A stretch of 64,000 nt of DNA, taken from the NCBI GenBank assembly GCA_902613185.1, contig CACMGP010000002.1:161378-225377 (forward strand), read 5' to 3'. A program made the position numbers and the translations under genes. Source of the DNA: an uncultured Alphaproteobacteria bacterium (GTDB lineage Bacteria > Pseudomonadota > Alphaproteobacteria > HIMB59). Below are positions 8,310-17,293 of the stretch, one piece after another (position 1 is the first letter of the stretch; every line of letters begins with the position of its first letter). Under the pieces are notes generated by a model. That model saw only the letters and a program-made list of their open reading frames with translations, did no database searches and was not told where the DNA came from.

Positions 8310-8632
8310 AGTTTACTGTTAATCCAACTTCTTAAGTCTGCTTCTGAGCCTAAGCCAATCTTTGCATCAGCCATTGATCCATCTTTAAAGAGTATCATTG
8401 TAGGTATACTCCTAATACTAAAGTTTGCTGGTGCTTGAGGATTTTCATCTATATTAATTTTTTTTATAGATATCTTATCGCCCATTTCAGAGGCTAAATT
8501 ATCCAAAATAGGAGCAATAGCCTTACATGGACCACACCACTCAGCCCAAAAATCTACCAAAACAGGCTTATCTTTTGATCCTTCAAGAACTTTTTGATTA
8601 AATTCATCGTCACTTATTTGTTCAACTGTCAT
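8306..8632 (-). CDS. trxA: Thioredoxin
   Basis: This is a cytoplasmic dithiol-disulfide reductant of 108 aa, the normal thioredoxin length. The active site WAEWCGPCK sits near residues 28-36 and the cis-proline segment IRSIPTMILF near 72-81. It can serve ribonucleotide reductase and the thioredoxin-coupled arsenate reductase encoded in this window. It lies 19 nt downstream of murU; in many alphaproteobacteria addB and addA sit between these two genes and are absent here. Its stop overlaps the stop of the convergent alcohol dehydrogenase, so no terminator fits between them. Confidence 0.97.
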   Translation of the reverse strand: MTVEQISDDEFNQKVLEGSKDKPVLVDFWAEWCGPCKAIAPILDNLASEMGDKISIKKINIDENPQAPANFSIRSIPTMILFKDGSMADAKIGLGSEADLRSWINSKL

Positions 8633-8651
8633 ATATTTAATATGGTTATTA

Positions 8652-9293
8652 TTATTTGTATTTCAAATACTCATCTTTAGTCCCAACATGAGCATTGATT
8701 TTAGTAGTCTCATATCCATAGATTTTTTCATTTAACGAACAATCTTTCCAAAAGTCTTGAATGTTAAAAATTTCAGGGTAAGGATGCAAAGAGTTTTTTC
8801 TAATAATATGACAACCTTGAAATGAAGTATTGCATAGTTTTGATGGAAAGTTAATAAGCCCTTCATTATTTACTTCAAGATCAAAATTATTATTTTTAGA
8901 ATTTATAAGAAGGACGCTATCAAAGCTTTTATTTTCATCAAAAAATTTGATTGACTTTTCTAATTCATTTTCAAAGGACTGGTCCCATAAATTATCTGTA
9001 TTTAGAACTACTGTATCGTTTGTTTGTATGTTTTTTATACCACCTCCTGTTCCTAAGATAGTTTCTTCATAAGAAATTGTAATATCAGGGTAATTTTCAG
9101 AGATAAATCTTTCTAACATATTATGTTTATAGTGGGTATTGATATAAATTTTATCAAATGACATGTTTTTAATGAGATCGATTGCATAGCTAATAAGTGT
9201 TTTATTTTTTATTTTTAATAAGGGTTTAGGGATATCTTTGGTTAAGTTATCCATTCGCATTCCATAACCTGCAGCTAATATTAGAGCGTCCAT
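8652..9293 (-). CDS. murU: N-acetylmuramate-1-phosphate uridylyltransferase (MurU-type nucleotidyltransferase)
   Basis: The 213-aa protein has the sugar-nucleotidyltransferase start MDALILAAGYGMRM and the substrate-positioning PKPLLKIKNKTL near residues 22-33. TGGGIKN near 82-88 and TDNLWD are further family motifs. MurU converts MurNAc-1-P and UTP to UDP-MurNAc, a peptidoglycan recycling shortcut. The call is supported by the immediately upstream AmgK-type sugar kinase, which would provide MurNAc-1-P; the genes abut with no gap. Without that partner only a general NTP-transferase assignment would be safe. Location is cytoplasmic. Confidence 0.85.
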   Translation of the reverse strand: MDALILAAGYGMRMDNLTKDIPKPLLKIKNKTLISYAIDLIKNMSFDKIYINTHYKHNMLERFISENYPDITISYEETILGTGGGIKNIQTNDTVVLNTDNLWDQSFENELEKSIKFFDENKSFDSVLLINSKNNNFDLEVNNEGLINFPSKLCNTSFQGCHIIRKNSLHPYPEIFNIQDFWKDCSLNEKIYGYETTKINAHVGTKDEYLKYK

Positions 9294-10262
9294 TTAACTT
9301 GTTTTGTTATATATCTCCATAAATATTTCTCTTAAATCCCAAAGTCTTAAATATTCGACATGTTTAAATATTTGAGCCCATGTATTTTTTCTAAAGACTT
9401 TAAGATATTTTGGTTTTCCAGCATTATATAATTGCACCCAATTACCAAGAATTCTCAGATTACGTAAAAGACTAATCATATGAATGTCTGACCTAAGCTG
9501 CTTGAGATTAAGTTTCATTCTTCTTGCATAAAGCTTCAATAATTTATCTTCGACTTTGGTAGAATAAGATCTCCTAGCATCAAAAATCAATGAAGAAATA
9601 TCTAATAATGGATGGTTGTAGTGAGTATCTTGATGATCAATAACATAAACTTTTTGATTGTAATAAATTAAATTATCTAAAAAAAAATCACCGTGAGTTA
9701 AAGTTGGCTTAAATTTTCTATATTTTTCAGTACTTTTTTTCAAAGATACTTTCACAAGTTTATTGAGATAAAAACCAATTTGGATCTTATGATCATAGTG
9801 GTCAATAAAAGTCTCAATACCGTTCAATGCATCCTTGAGTAAATTATTTTGTGATTTTACTTGAACGCCTGAAAACTTTTTCTTGGGTTTTTGAAGATTT
9901 GTAAGAGCTCTCACAGCCAATGGAAGTATTTTTTTAATTTGTGGTTTTTGGAAATATTTTGATGCATTTGTAATAGGGAAATAATCCATGATTACAAACT
10001 TATATAAATTACTTTGGTCAATTATTTTTGGTGTATTAACATTTTGAGAAATTAAAATATCAGTTGCTTTAATATATTTTTTATAATCGCTAGGTTTGTT
10101 TAAAAAAGAAAGGACAAGCAATGATTGATTTGCTGTTTTACATAATTTGAAAATTTTTTCTGATGCATCAGACTTGAAATTTAAAAAGCCCCCTATTTTA
10201 AAATTTTTATTTTGAAGGTGGTTTTTTATTTTGATTAGATTTATTTTATTTTGTGAAGCCAT
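9294..10262 (-). CDS. amgK: Anomeric MurNAc/GlcNAc kinase, AmgK-type aminoglycoside phosphotransferase fold
   Basis: This is a 322-aa kinase of the APH/choline kinase fold. The catalytic loop THGDFFLDNLIY (about residues 188-199) carries the HxDxxxxN signature, and the Mg-binding VIDHQDTHYNHPLLD follows. AmgK phosphorylates the anomeric hydroxyl of MurNAc and GlcNAc for MurU. The tsaE-amgK-murU order is common in alphaproteobacteria. The N-lobe is lysine-rich and diverged, consistent with the genome's A/T bias. It overlaps the end of tsaE by 22 nt, suggesting translational coupling. Function is assigned by family and neighbours. Confidence 0.8.
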   Translation of the reverse strand: MASQNKINLIKIKNHLQNKNFKIGGFLNFKSDASEKIFKLCKTANQSLLVLSFLNKPSDYKKYIKATDILISQNVNTPKIIDQSNLYKFVIMDYFPITNASKYFQKPQIKKILPLAVRALTNLQKPKKKFSGVQVKSQNNLLKDALNGIETFIDHYDHKIQIGFYLNKLVKVSLKKSTEKYRKFKPTLTHGDFFLDNLIYYNQKVYVIDHQDTHYNHPLLDISSLIFDARRSYSTKVEDKLLKLYARRMKLNLKQLRSDIHMISLLRNLRILGNWVQLYNAGKPKYLKVFRKNTWAQIFKHVEYLRLWDLREIFMEIYNKTS

Positions 10263-10690
10263 TTTTTATTACTTGATTTTATCTCTATATTTCTTTTCTC
10301 ACCAGTAACCGAAATATTAATAGATAAAGCCATATGATTATATCTTTTAATAAGGTTTTCTAATGGCCACTCAATAAGAACACAATTATCATTAAAATAC
10401 TCATCCAAATCTAGTTTGTTATTTTGAACTTGATAAAAATCAAAGTGAATAATATTAAACTTATTAAAATTGTAAATATGTTCTCTTTGATACGTGGGGC
10501 TCCCTTGGAAGGAAAAAGTTTTTTTTTCTGACTTGCTAATTTCACTTAAGATATATCTGATTAATGTTGTCTTACCAGAACCGGCCTCTCCCTCAAAAAA
10601 AATAATCTGGTTTTTAGATAGAGACCTAGATATATTTCTAGCTAAAGGTTTTAACTCAATTTCATTTGAGACTGCAAATCTCAAACTCAA
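10241..10690 (-). CDS. tsaE: tRNA threonylcarbamoyladenosine biosynthesis ATPase TsaE
   Basis: TsaE is the ATPase component needed with TsaB/TsaD for the t6A37 modification of ANN-decoding tRNAs. The protein is 149 aa, the usual length. Walker A EGEAGSGKTTL is near residues 34-44, with the family motif HFDFYQ near 80 and IEWPL near 106. The start appears to be TTG at 10690-10688, immediately after the metK stop (TAATTG), a pattern also seen at coaC/coaB. It overlaps amgK downstream. TsaB and TsaD are not in the window. Confidence 0.92.
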   Translation of the reverse strand: MSLRFAVSNEIELKPLARNISRSLSKNQIIFFEGEAGSGKTTLIRYILSEISKSEKKTFSFQGSPTYQREHIYNFNKFNIIHFDFYQVQNNKLDLDEYFNDNCVLIEWPLENLIKRYNHMALSINISVTGEKRNIEIKSSNKKWLHKIK

Positions 10691-11863
10691 TTAAGCTAGC
10701 GATTTGAAATCGGACACTAAATCTAGAGCTTCCCATGAAAAAGCTCCTGAAGAGCTGTCATGTGTTCTACCAAAATGACCGTAAGCTGCTGTTTGTTCGT
10801 AAATTGGCTTATTTAAGTGTAATTTCTCTCTGATTCCTCTTGGAGAAAGATTCATAATGTCAGGTATCGCAGACTCAATTTTTGCTTCATCTATTTTATT
10901 TGTGCCTTGAGTATTCACATATATTGACAATGGTTTGGCTACACCGATTGCATAAGACAACTGGATAGTACACTGATCACATAAACCAGCAGCAACAATA
11001 TTTTTTGCTAAGTATCGTGAAGCATAAGCAGCAGAGCGATCGACTTTTGTAGGATCTTTTCCAGAGAAAGCCCCTCCACCGTGAGGTGCTGCACCACCAT
11101 AGGTGTCGACAATAATTTTTCTTCCTGTTAATCCTGTATCACCATCTGGACCTCCAATTACAAAATTACCTGTTGGGTTTACGTAGTATTCTTTATCATC
11201 TAAATTTTTTAATAACTCTTCAGGGATAGATTCTTTTAATGCTGGATTTACTATTTCTTTAACATCAGCAGGAGACAATCCGTCAGCATGTTGTGTTGAT
11301 ATCACAACAGATGTAACTGCACTTGGTTTACCATCAACGTATTTAAGAGTTACTTGGCTTTTTGAGTCAGGCTCTAATCCTTTTAAGCTACCGTCTTTTC
11401 TTCCCTTAGCCATTATCTCTAAGATTTTATGAGAATAAAAAATTGGTGCTGGCATCAGTTCAGGTGTTTCCGTACAAGCGTATCCAAACATAATTCCTTG
11501 GTCACCTGCCCCCTCGTCTTTGTCAGATGATGAGTCTACACCCATTGCAATATCTGCAGATTGTCCGTGAAGTAAATATTGGATATCTGCGGTTTGCCAA
11601 TGAAAACCATCTTGCTCATAGCCGATGTCTTTTATGCACTCCCTTACTTTCGAAATAATTTCATCTTTGTCTTCTTGGACTGGTCCTCTTACTTCACCAG
11701 ATAAAACAACTTTGTTGGTTGTTGTTAATGTTTCACAAGCGACTCTAGCAAATGGGTCTTTGGAGATAAAATGATCGACAACTGCATCAGAAATTCGATC
11801 AGAAACTTTATCTGGGTGTCCCTCAGACACTGACTCAGATGTGAAAATATAATTTTTTCTCAT
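10691..11863 (-). CDS. metK: S-adenosylmethionine synthetase
   Basis: MetK makes SAM from methionine and ATP (about 390 aa from the start chosen). Hallmarks are [13 protein letters not shown] near the N-terminus, the loop [12 protein letters not shown], and [17 protein letters not shown] with its active-site lysines. The ATG at 11863-11861 gives [11 protein letters not shown], the normal family N-terminus, and lies 1 nt after the ahcY stop; an upstream in-frame start at 11908 would only add residues overlapping ahcY. Pairing with ahcY and an adenosine kinase makes a SAM production and SAH disposal operon. In other alphaproteobacteria metK often sits between lnt and trmB, which here directly overlap, so it appears to have moved. 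Confidence 0.96.
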   Translation of the reverse strand: MRKNYIFTSESVSEGHPDKVSDRISDAVVDHFISKDPFARVACETLTTTNKVVLSGEVRGPVQEDKDEIISKVRECIKDIGYEQDGFHWQTADIQYLLHGQSADIAMGVDSSSDKDEGAGDQGIMFGYACTETPELMPAPIFYSHKILEIMAKGRKDGSLKGLEPDSKSQVTLKYVDGKPSAVTSVVISTQHADGLSPADVKEIVNPALKESIPEELLKNLDDKEYYVNPTGNFVIGGPDGDTGLTGRKIIVDTYGGAAPHGGGAFSGKDPTKVDRSAAYASRYLAKNIVAAGLCDQCTIQLSYAIGVAKPLSIYVNTQGTNKIDEAKIESAIPDIMNLSPRGIREKLHLNKPIYEQTAAYGHFGRTHDSSSGAFSWEALDLVSDFKSLA

Positions 11864-11864
11864 T

Positions 11865-13145
11865 TTAGTACCTATATGTATCTTTCTTAAATGGACCTTG
11901 TTGCTCAACTCCTAAATAATCGCTTTGTTCCTTAGACATTTCAGTCAGTTTAGCACCAACTTTTTGTAAATGAAACATTGCAACCATTTCATCTAGTTTT
12001 TTAGGAAGGACATAGACTTTATTTTCATAGTTTTTGTAATTCTCCCAAATTTCGATTTGAGCTAAAACCTGATTTGAGAATGATGCACTCATCACAAAAC
12101 TAGGATGGCCAGTGGCATTACCTAGGTTCACTAACCTTCCCTTTGAAAGAATTATTAACTTCTTACCATCCGGAAATGTTACTTGGTCAACTTGAGGTTT
12201 TATCTCCTCCCATTTATAGTTTTGCAAATCATCTATTTGAATTTCATTATCAAAGTGTCCGATATTACAGACAATTGCACGGTCTTTCATTTCTCTCATA
12301 TGGTCTTGGGTAATGATATCTTTGTTGCCTGTTGCAGTTACAAATATATCAGCATACTTACATGCATCATCCATAGTGACAACCTCATAGCCTTCCATTG
12401 CTGCTTGAAGTGCACAAATAGGATCAACTTCTGTTACTTGAACTCTAGCCCCGGCCCCTCTTAATGAAGCAGCGCTACCTTTTCCAACATCTCCAAACCC
12501 AGCAACAACTGCAACTTTACCAGCCATCATTACATCAGTTCCTCTTCGAATTCCGTCTACTAAACTCTCCTTACAACCGTATAAATTATCAAATTTACTT
12601 TTTGTTACCGAGTCATTCACATTTATAGCAGGAACTTGAAGAGTTCCTTTAGATGCCATTTGCTCTAAACGAAGAACGCCTGTGGTAGTTTCTTCAGATA
12701 GTCCTCTAACATTTTTTAATAGCTCAGGGTACTTCTCGTGCATTCGAAGTGTTAGGTCTCCGCCATCGTCTAGGATCATATTAGGCTCCCATCCATCTGC
12801 CTCAATTGTTTGATCAATACACCACCAAAAATCCTCTTCATTCATACCCTTCCAGGCAAAAACGGGCGTACCGCTTTGGGCAATCGCAGCAGCTGCATGA
12901 TCTTGAGTAGAGTAAATGTTACAAGAACTCCATCGACATTTGGCACCGAGTGCTACAAGTGTTTCAATTAAGACAGCAGTTTGGATGGTCATGTGAAGGC
13001 AACCCATAATATTGGCTCCAGCCAACGGTTTTGACTCTCCATATTGTTCACGAATAGCCATTAATCCTGGCATTTCAGTTTCTGCTATTTCAATTTCTTG
13101 TCTCCCGAATTCATGTTGGGAAATATCTTTTACTTTGTAATCCAC
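11865..13145 (-). CDS. ahcY: S-adenosyl-L-homocysteine hydrolase
   Basis: AhcY reversibly cleaves S-adenosylhomocysteine to adenosine and homocysteine, using tightly bound NAD. It is 426 aa. Substrate-site motifs include [13 protein letters not shown] and DDGGDLT, the NAD fold has [12 protein letters not shown], and the C-terminus ends in the family Lys-x-x-x-Tyr-Arg-Tyr. The start is GTG at 13145-13143 behind a strong AGGAGGG at 13150-13156. The 55-nt gap to the upstream kinase is too short for a SAM or SAH riboswitch and none is seen. Product adenosine is removed by the upstream kinase, and homocysteine could feed the MetE-like enzyme at 6109. Confidence 0.97.
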   Translation of the reverse strand: MDYKVKDISQHEFGRQEIEIAETEMPGLMAIREQYGESKPLAGANIMGCLHMTIQTAVLIETLVALGAKCRWSSCNIYSTQDHAAAAIAQSGTPVFAWKGMNEEDFWWCIDQTIEADGWEPNMILDDGGDLTLRMHEKYPELLKNVRGLSEETTTGVLRLEQMASKGTLQVPAINVNDSVTKSKFDNLYGCKESLVDGIRRGTDVMMAGKVAVVAGFGDVGKGSAASLRGAGARVQVTEVDPICALQAAMEGYEVVTMDDACKYADIFVTATGNKDIITQDHMREMKDRAIVCNIGHFDNEIQIDDLQNYKWEEIKPQVDQVTFPDGKKLIILSKGRLVNLGNATGHPSFVMSASFSNQVLAQIEIWENYKNYENKVYVLPKKLDEMVAMFHLQKVGAKLTEMSKEQSDYLGVEQQGPFKKDTYRY

Positions 13146-13200
13146 TTAACCCTCCTTTTAGATAGACTATTTAAAATAAAATATGATTTGTTCTTCATTA

Positions 13201-14154
13201 TCAAGCTCTTTTTATCCTTGGTCCCAGCTGCTGAATAACTTCTTCAGCCTTTCTATTACCATTTTTAAGCGCTTCATCGACAGGTTTTACAGATAAGTAA
13301 AAATCTAAAAATCCTGCAGCAAAATTATCTCCTGCACCTGTTGTGTCCAGAACATTTTCTATTTTTTGAGCAGATTGATGTTTTACATCGTCTTCAAAAA
13401 AATAATATGCACCCTCAGCACCAGAGGTCATAACAATTTTTTTTCCAAAATTTTTAAAAAAAGAACTCACATCTGCCATTGAATCAGATTGTGTAAACAT
13501 CTTTGCTTCATCAAAATTACAAAAAACTAAATCTACATTATCAGTTATAAAATTTTTTAATTCATCTCTGTGTCGATCAACACAAAAAGGGTCTGACAAT
13601 GAAAGAGATATTTCTATGTTTTTTGATTTTGCAATATCTGAAAATTTTTTAAGTGTTTTTTTTGTTAGTTCATGATCCCAAAGATATGACTCCATGTACA
13701 CATGATCAATTGAATTGAGTATATCCTCATTAACTTCGTCTGGATTTAATTGTGAACCTATTCCGATGTGTGTGGCCATTGTTCTTTCACCATCGGGTGA
13801 AACTAAAATATTACAGCAGCCAGTTGGAAGATCTGTTTTATTGGAGACACCTTTAAACGAGATATTTTCTTTTTCTAAATCTTGAACAAAAGCATTTCCA
13901 TACTCATCATCATTGACCTTGCCGTAAAAACTTGCCTCATGAGAGCCAAAGTTTAATTCATGGATAGTATTACATACCGACCCTCCCGAAGTAATTAATG
14001 GATTATCGAAATTTGACCTAATTTCCTTAATTTGAGACTCCTCAATCAATGTCATAGAGCCTTTAGTTAATTTCAAATTATTGATGACACTGTCCTCTAC
14101 CTGGCATATGACATCAACCAAAGCAGTTCCTACCCCTAGAATTTTTTTCACCAC
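13201..14154 (-). CDS. Adenosine kinase, PfkB family
   Basis: This ribokinase-fold sugar/nucleoside kinase of about 317 aa is most like alphaproteobacterial adenosine kinases. The N-terminal ILGVGTALVDVICQ strand, the SGGSVCNT glycine pair and the C-terminal anion hole with catalytic base DTTGAGDNFAAGF are all present. I start it at GTG 14154-14152 (a second GTG follows), because homology begins there; the open frame extends to 14247 with unrelated residues. It lies just upstream of ahcY and would convert the released adenosine to AMP, pulling SAH hydrolysis forward. The exact nucleoside specificity is inferred from the neighbour. Confidence 0.85.
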   Translation of the reverse strand: MVKKILGVGTALVDVICQVEDSVINNLKLTKGSMTLIEESQIKEIRSNFDNPLITSGGSVCNTIHELNFGSHEASFYGKVNDDEYGNAFVQDLEKENISFKGVSNKTDLPTGCCNILVSPDGERTMATHIGIGSQLNPDEVNEDILNSIDHVYMESYLWDHELTKKTLKKFSDIAKSKNIEISLSLSDPFCVDRHRDELKNFITDNVDLVFCNFDEAKMFTQSDSMADVSSFFKNFGKKIVMTSGAEGAYYFFEDDVKHQSAQKIENVLDTTGAGDNFAAGFLDFYLSVKPVDEALKNGNRKAEEVIQQLGPRIKRA

Positions 14155-14437
14155 ATGAAAGTAAGGGATTTTAAACGGAGGTCTATTAAAAAATCCTGAA
14201 TTCCTTATGAAAGTTGAACATAAATGTGAATTGTTTTTGATGTGCAAAATGCGAATCAGGTTAGAATTAGGACTATTAAAAATGGACCTAAATAATATTT
14301 TTTAAGAGATATTCGTAGTTTTGAAAAATTTGATAAAAACCTGTGAATATTTTCAAATTACTTGTTAATTGAATCTTTAATTTCCAATTGAATTTATTGG
14401 CTTTTCAGAATTTAATACAAAATAAATTGACTAAGAT

Positions 14438-14485
14438 TGTCTATAGATTGTATAGTCACTAGGCAATAAACACTACATCTAGTGA
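14438..14485. promoter_or_regulatory. Tandem NrdR-box-like operator upstream of nrdA
   Basis: The 16-mer ACACTACATCTAGTGA at 14470-14485 matches the NrdR consensus (ACACWATATATWGTGT) at 13 of 16 positions. A weaker copy TGTCTATAGATTGTAT at 14438-14453 matches at 11. They start 32 bp apart, about three helical turns, which is the known arrangement of NrdR box pairs. They occupy the A/T-rich 355-nt non-coding stretch between the adenosine kinase start (14154) and nrdA; I see nothing else definite there. nrdR itself is not in the window. Confidence 0.6.
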
Positions 14486-14521
14486 TTATTCAAAAAAGTA
14501 CACTTAAACTTGGTAGGAAGA

Positions 14522-17260
14522 ATGGAAACAAATAACGCAGAATCACTTGAAAATTCAACAAAAAACACAGTTATAAATAAGCAAAACGAAGAAATAAACC
14601 TGCTAAGTCTCAGTGTTGTAAGGCGTGATGGATCGATAACACCTTTTAAATCTGACAAAATTGCAAATGCTATAAGAAAAGCATTTTTGGCACAAACTGA
14701 TCTTCGTGATAGCAAACAAATTGACAAAAATGTTTCAGTGTTAACTGAAACAGTCACCGCAGCTCTGACTAGACGTATTGCAAACGGTGATATGATTCAT
14801 ATCGAGGATATCCAAGACCAAGTGGAATTGGCCCTCATGAGAGGTGAGCATCATAAAGTAGCTCGCGCCTATGTACTGTATAGAGAACAAAGAGCTAACC
14901 AACGTTATAAGACTGCTCAACTGAATGAACAAATTGGTGCCAAAGTATCAACAATGGCTGTTACCAAAAGAGATGGTAACAAAGAGGATATCTCTTTAGA
15001 AAAAATTACAAATCGTATTTCTATTTTGTCAAACGGTTTAGAGATAGATCCTATTACAATTGCTCAAAAGGCAATACAAGGTCTTTACGATGGTATTACA
15101 ACAAATGAAATTGATACTTACCTAGCAGAAACAGCTGCTGCTCTGACAGTAGAACATCCCGATTACTCATATCTAGCTGGAAGAATTAAAGCTAATGCTC
15201 TTCATAAAGAAACACCAGGTTTTATTATTGCAACAAAAAATCTTTATGAGGATGGTTTATTACGTGATGAATACTATGAAAAAGTAAAAGCTAACGCTCA
15301 AGAGATTGAAAAAATTATTGACTACGATCGTGATTATTACTTTGATTATTTTGCACTGACTACTTTGTTCAGAGCTTATCTTTTACAATCAAACAATAAG
15401 ACAGCAGAAAGACCTCAGGATTTATGGATGAGAGTAGCTTTATGTGTGTCCGGAGATAAGTTTGATTTTTATCAGGTTAAGAAAACTTATGACAGCCTAT
15501 CTCAGGGTTTCTACACACACGCAACCCCCACTCTATTTAATAGTGGTTTGAAGATGCAACAATTGTCGTCCTGTTTTTTAATTGGAATGGAAGATGACTC
15601 TATCGAAGGAATTTTTAATACTGTAAAAGACTGCGCTTTAATTTCAAAAACCGCTGGTGGCATTGGTCTTCATGCTCATAACATTAGAGGTGGCGGTAGC
15701 CGTATTAAGTCAACCAATGGCAAGTCTAATGGATTGATACCTTTCCTTAAAATTTTTAATGAAACAGCAAGGTCTGTTGATCAGGGTGGAGGTAAAAGAA
15801 AGGGTTCTTTTGCTGTCTATTTGGAGCCATGGCACGCAGATATTGAGGCTTTTTTAGAGCTTAGAAAAAATACTGGAGCTGAAGAATTTAGAGCTAGAGA
15901 CTTATTCTATGCCTTATGGATCCCTGATTTATTTATGGAAAGAGTCGAAGAAGATGCCGATTGGACTCTAATGAGTGAACACGAATGCCCTGGTTTATCG
16001 GATACATATGGCAAGGAATTTGTTGATCTTTATACAAAATATGAAAATGAAATGCCTGACTTAAAAAGAATAAAGGCAAGAGCTTTAATGTCTAAAATAA
16101 TCGAAGCCCAAATTGAAACTGGTCAGCCATACATGCTTTACAAAGATGCAGTTAATAATAAGTCTAACCAAAAAAATATTGGTGTTATCAAATCTTCTAA
16201 TCTCTGTGCAGAGATAGTGGAGTATTCTGAAAAAGATGAAACTGCTGTTTGTAACCTTGCATCAATTGCATTACCAAAATTTGTAACTGATGAAAGTAAA
16301 TTTGATTATCAAAACTTATATCAAGTTGCAAAACTGGCGACTAAGAATTTAGATCAAGTTATTGATATAAATTTCTATCCTACTAATAAAACTGAAAACT
16401 CAAATAGTCGTCACCGTCCTATTGGTCTTGGTATACAGGGTTTAGCAGATGTTTATTTTAAAATGAATATTGCTTATGACTCTGTTCAAGCACAAATAAT
16501 TAATAAACAAATTTTTGAGACAATTTATTTTGGAGCTTTAGAAGCATCAATGGAACTTGCTACTGATAAGGGGCCTTACTCTACTTTTAAAGGTTCCCCT
16601 TTATCTGAAGGGAAATTCCAATTTGATCTTTGGGGTGTTAAACCGTCAAGTATGTGGGACTGGAAGGGATTAATGGAGAAAATCCAAAAGCATGGTGTTC
16701 GAAACTCTTTGACCACTGCATGTATGCCTACAGCCTCCACTGGTATTATCCTAGGAAATACTGAAACGTTCCAAGTACAAACATCAAACATTTATAAAAG
16801 ACAAACTCTCTCAGGTGAATTTTTATTAGTAAATCGTCACCTTGTTAAAGAACTTATGAAGAGAAACTTATGGAGCAAAGAATTACGTGATCAAATTATT
16901 TTGGAAAATGGTTCTGTACAAAATATTGAAGGATTTCCTGAAGACTTAAAAGATGTTTATAAAACTGTTTGGGAAACATCTCAAAAAACAGTTATAGATA
17001 TGGCAGCTGATAGAGCGCCATTTATTGACCAAACCCAATCCATGAACTTATGGTTGGCAACACCTACTTTTGGAAAAGTAAACTCCATGCACATGTATGC
17101 ATGGAAAAAAGGCTTAAAAACAGGCATGTATTACCTGCGAAGCCGATCAGCCGTAGACGCCGTTAAAGTAACGGTGTCTTCTGAAAAAAAAGCAAAAGAG
17201 TCTTATGTCAAAGAGGCGCAATCTAATGAACCAGAAGATTGTGTAACATGTAGTGCGTAA
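14522..17260 (+). CDS. nrdA: Ribonucleoside-diphosphate reductase alpha subunit (class Ia)
   Basis: This is the large subunit that reduces ribonucleotides. Two ATP-cone domains occur in tandem, beginning at VVRRDGSITPF and at MAVTKRDGNKED, so activity is probably under dATP/ATP allosteric control. Catalytic motifs are SSCFLIGM, SNLCAEIVEYS (Asn-Cys-Glu triad), TAVCNLASIALP and the radical-transfer tyrosines in TGMYYLRSRS. The tail CVTCSA supplies the redox cysteines that glutaredoxin or thioredoxin recharges. I prefer ATG 14522; an in-frame TTG at 14510 would add four residues and lacks a ribosome binding site. At over 900 aa it is longer than E. coli NrdA (761), owing to the second cone. nrdB and a glutaredoxin follow. 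Confidence 0.95.
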   Translation: METNNAESLENSTKNTVINKQNEEINLLSLSVVRRDGSITPFKSDKIANAIRKAFLAQTDLRDSKQIDKNVSVLTETVTAALTRRIANGDMIHIEDIQDQVELALMRGEHHKVARAYVLYREQRANQRYKTAQLNEQIGAKVSTMAVTKRDGNKEDISLEKITNRISILSNGLEIDPITIAQKAIQGLYDGITTNEIDTYLAETAAALTVEHPDYSYLAGRIKANALHKETPGFIIATKNLYEDGLLRDEYYEKVKANAQEIEKIIDYDRDYYFDYFALTTLFRAYLLQSNNKTAERPQDLWMRVALCVSGDKFDFYQVKKTYDSLSQGFYTHATPTLFNSGLKMQQLSSCFLIGMEDDSIEGIFNTVKDCALISKTAGGIGLHAHNIRGGGSRIKSTNGKSNGLIPFLKIFNETARSVDQGGGKRKGSFAVYLEPWHADIEAFLELRKNTGAEEFRARDLFYALWIPDLFMERVEEDADWTLMSEHECPGLSDTYGKEFVDLYTKYENEMPDLKRIKARALMSKIIEAQIETGQPYMLYKDAVNNKSNQKNIGVIKSSNLCAEIVEYSEKDETAVCNLASIALPKFVTDESKFDYQNLYQVAKLATKNLDQVIDINFYPTNKTENSNSRHRPIGLGIQGLADVYFKMNIAYDSVQAQIINKQIFETIYFGALEASMELATDKGPYSTFKGSPLSEGKFQFDLWGVKPSSMWDWKGLMEKIQKHGVRNSLTTACMPTASTGIILGNTETFQVQTSNIYKRQTLSGEFLLVNRHLVKELMKRNLWSKELRDQIILENGSVQNIEGFPEDLKDVYKTVWETSQKTVIDMAADRAPFIDQTQSMNLWLATPTFGKVNSMHMYAWKKGLKTGMYYLRSRSAVDAVKVTVSSEKKAKESYVKEAQSNEPEDCVTCSA

Positions 17261-17293
17261 GATTTTCAATCAATTTAATTTAAGGAGCAAGTC

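Noticed and set aside
11864-11908. Upstream start for metK adding 15 residues
   Set aside because: The extension lies wholly inside the ahcY 3' end, is not homologous to MetK, and the internal ATG gives the canonical N-terminus.
13146-13200. SAM or SAH riboswitch before ahcY-metK
   Set aside because: The spacer is only 55 nt, mostly a ribosome binding site and A/T sequence, and metK follows ahcY by 1 nt; no room for the known folds.
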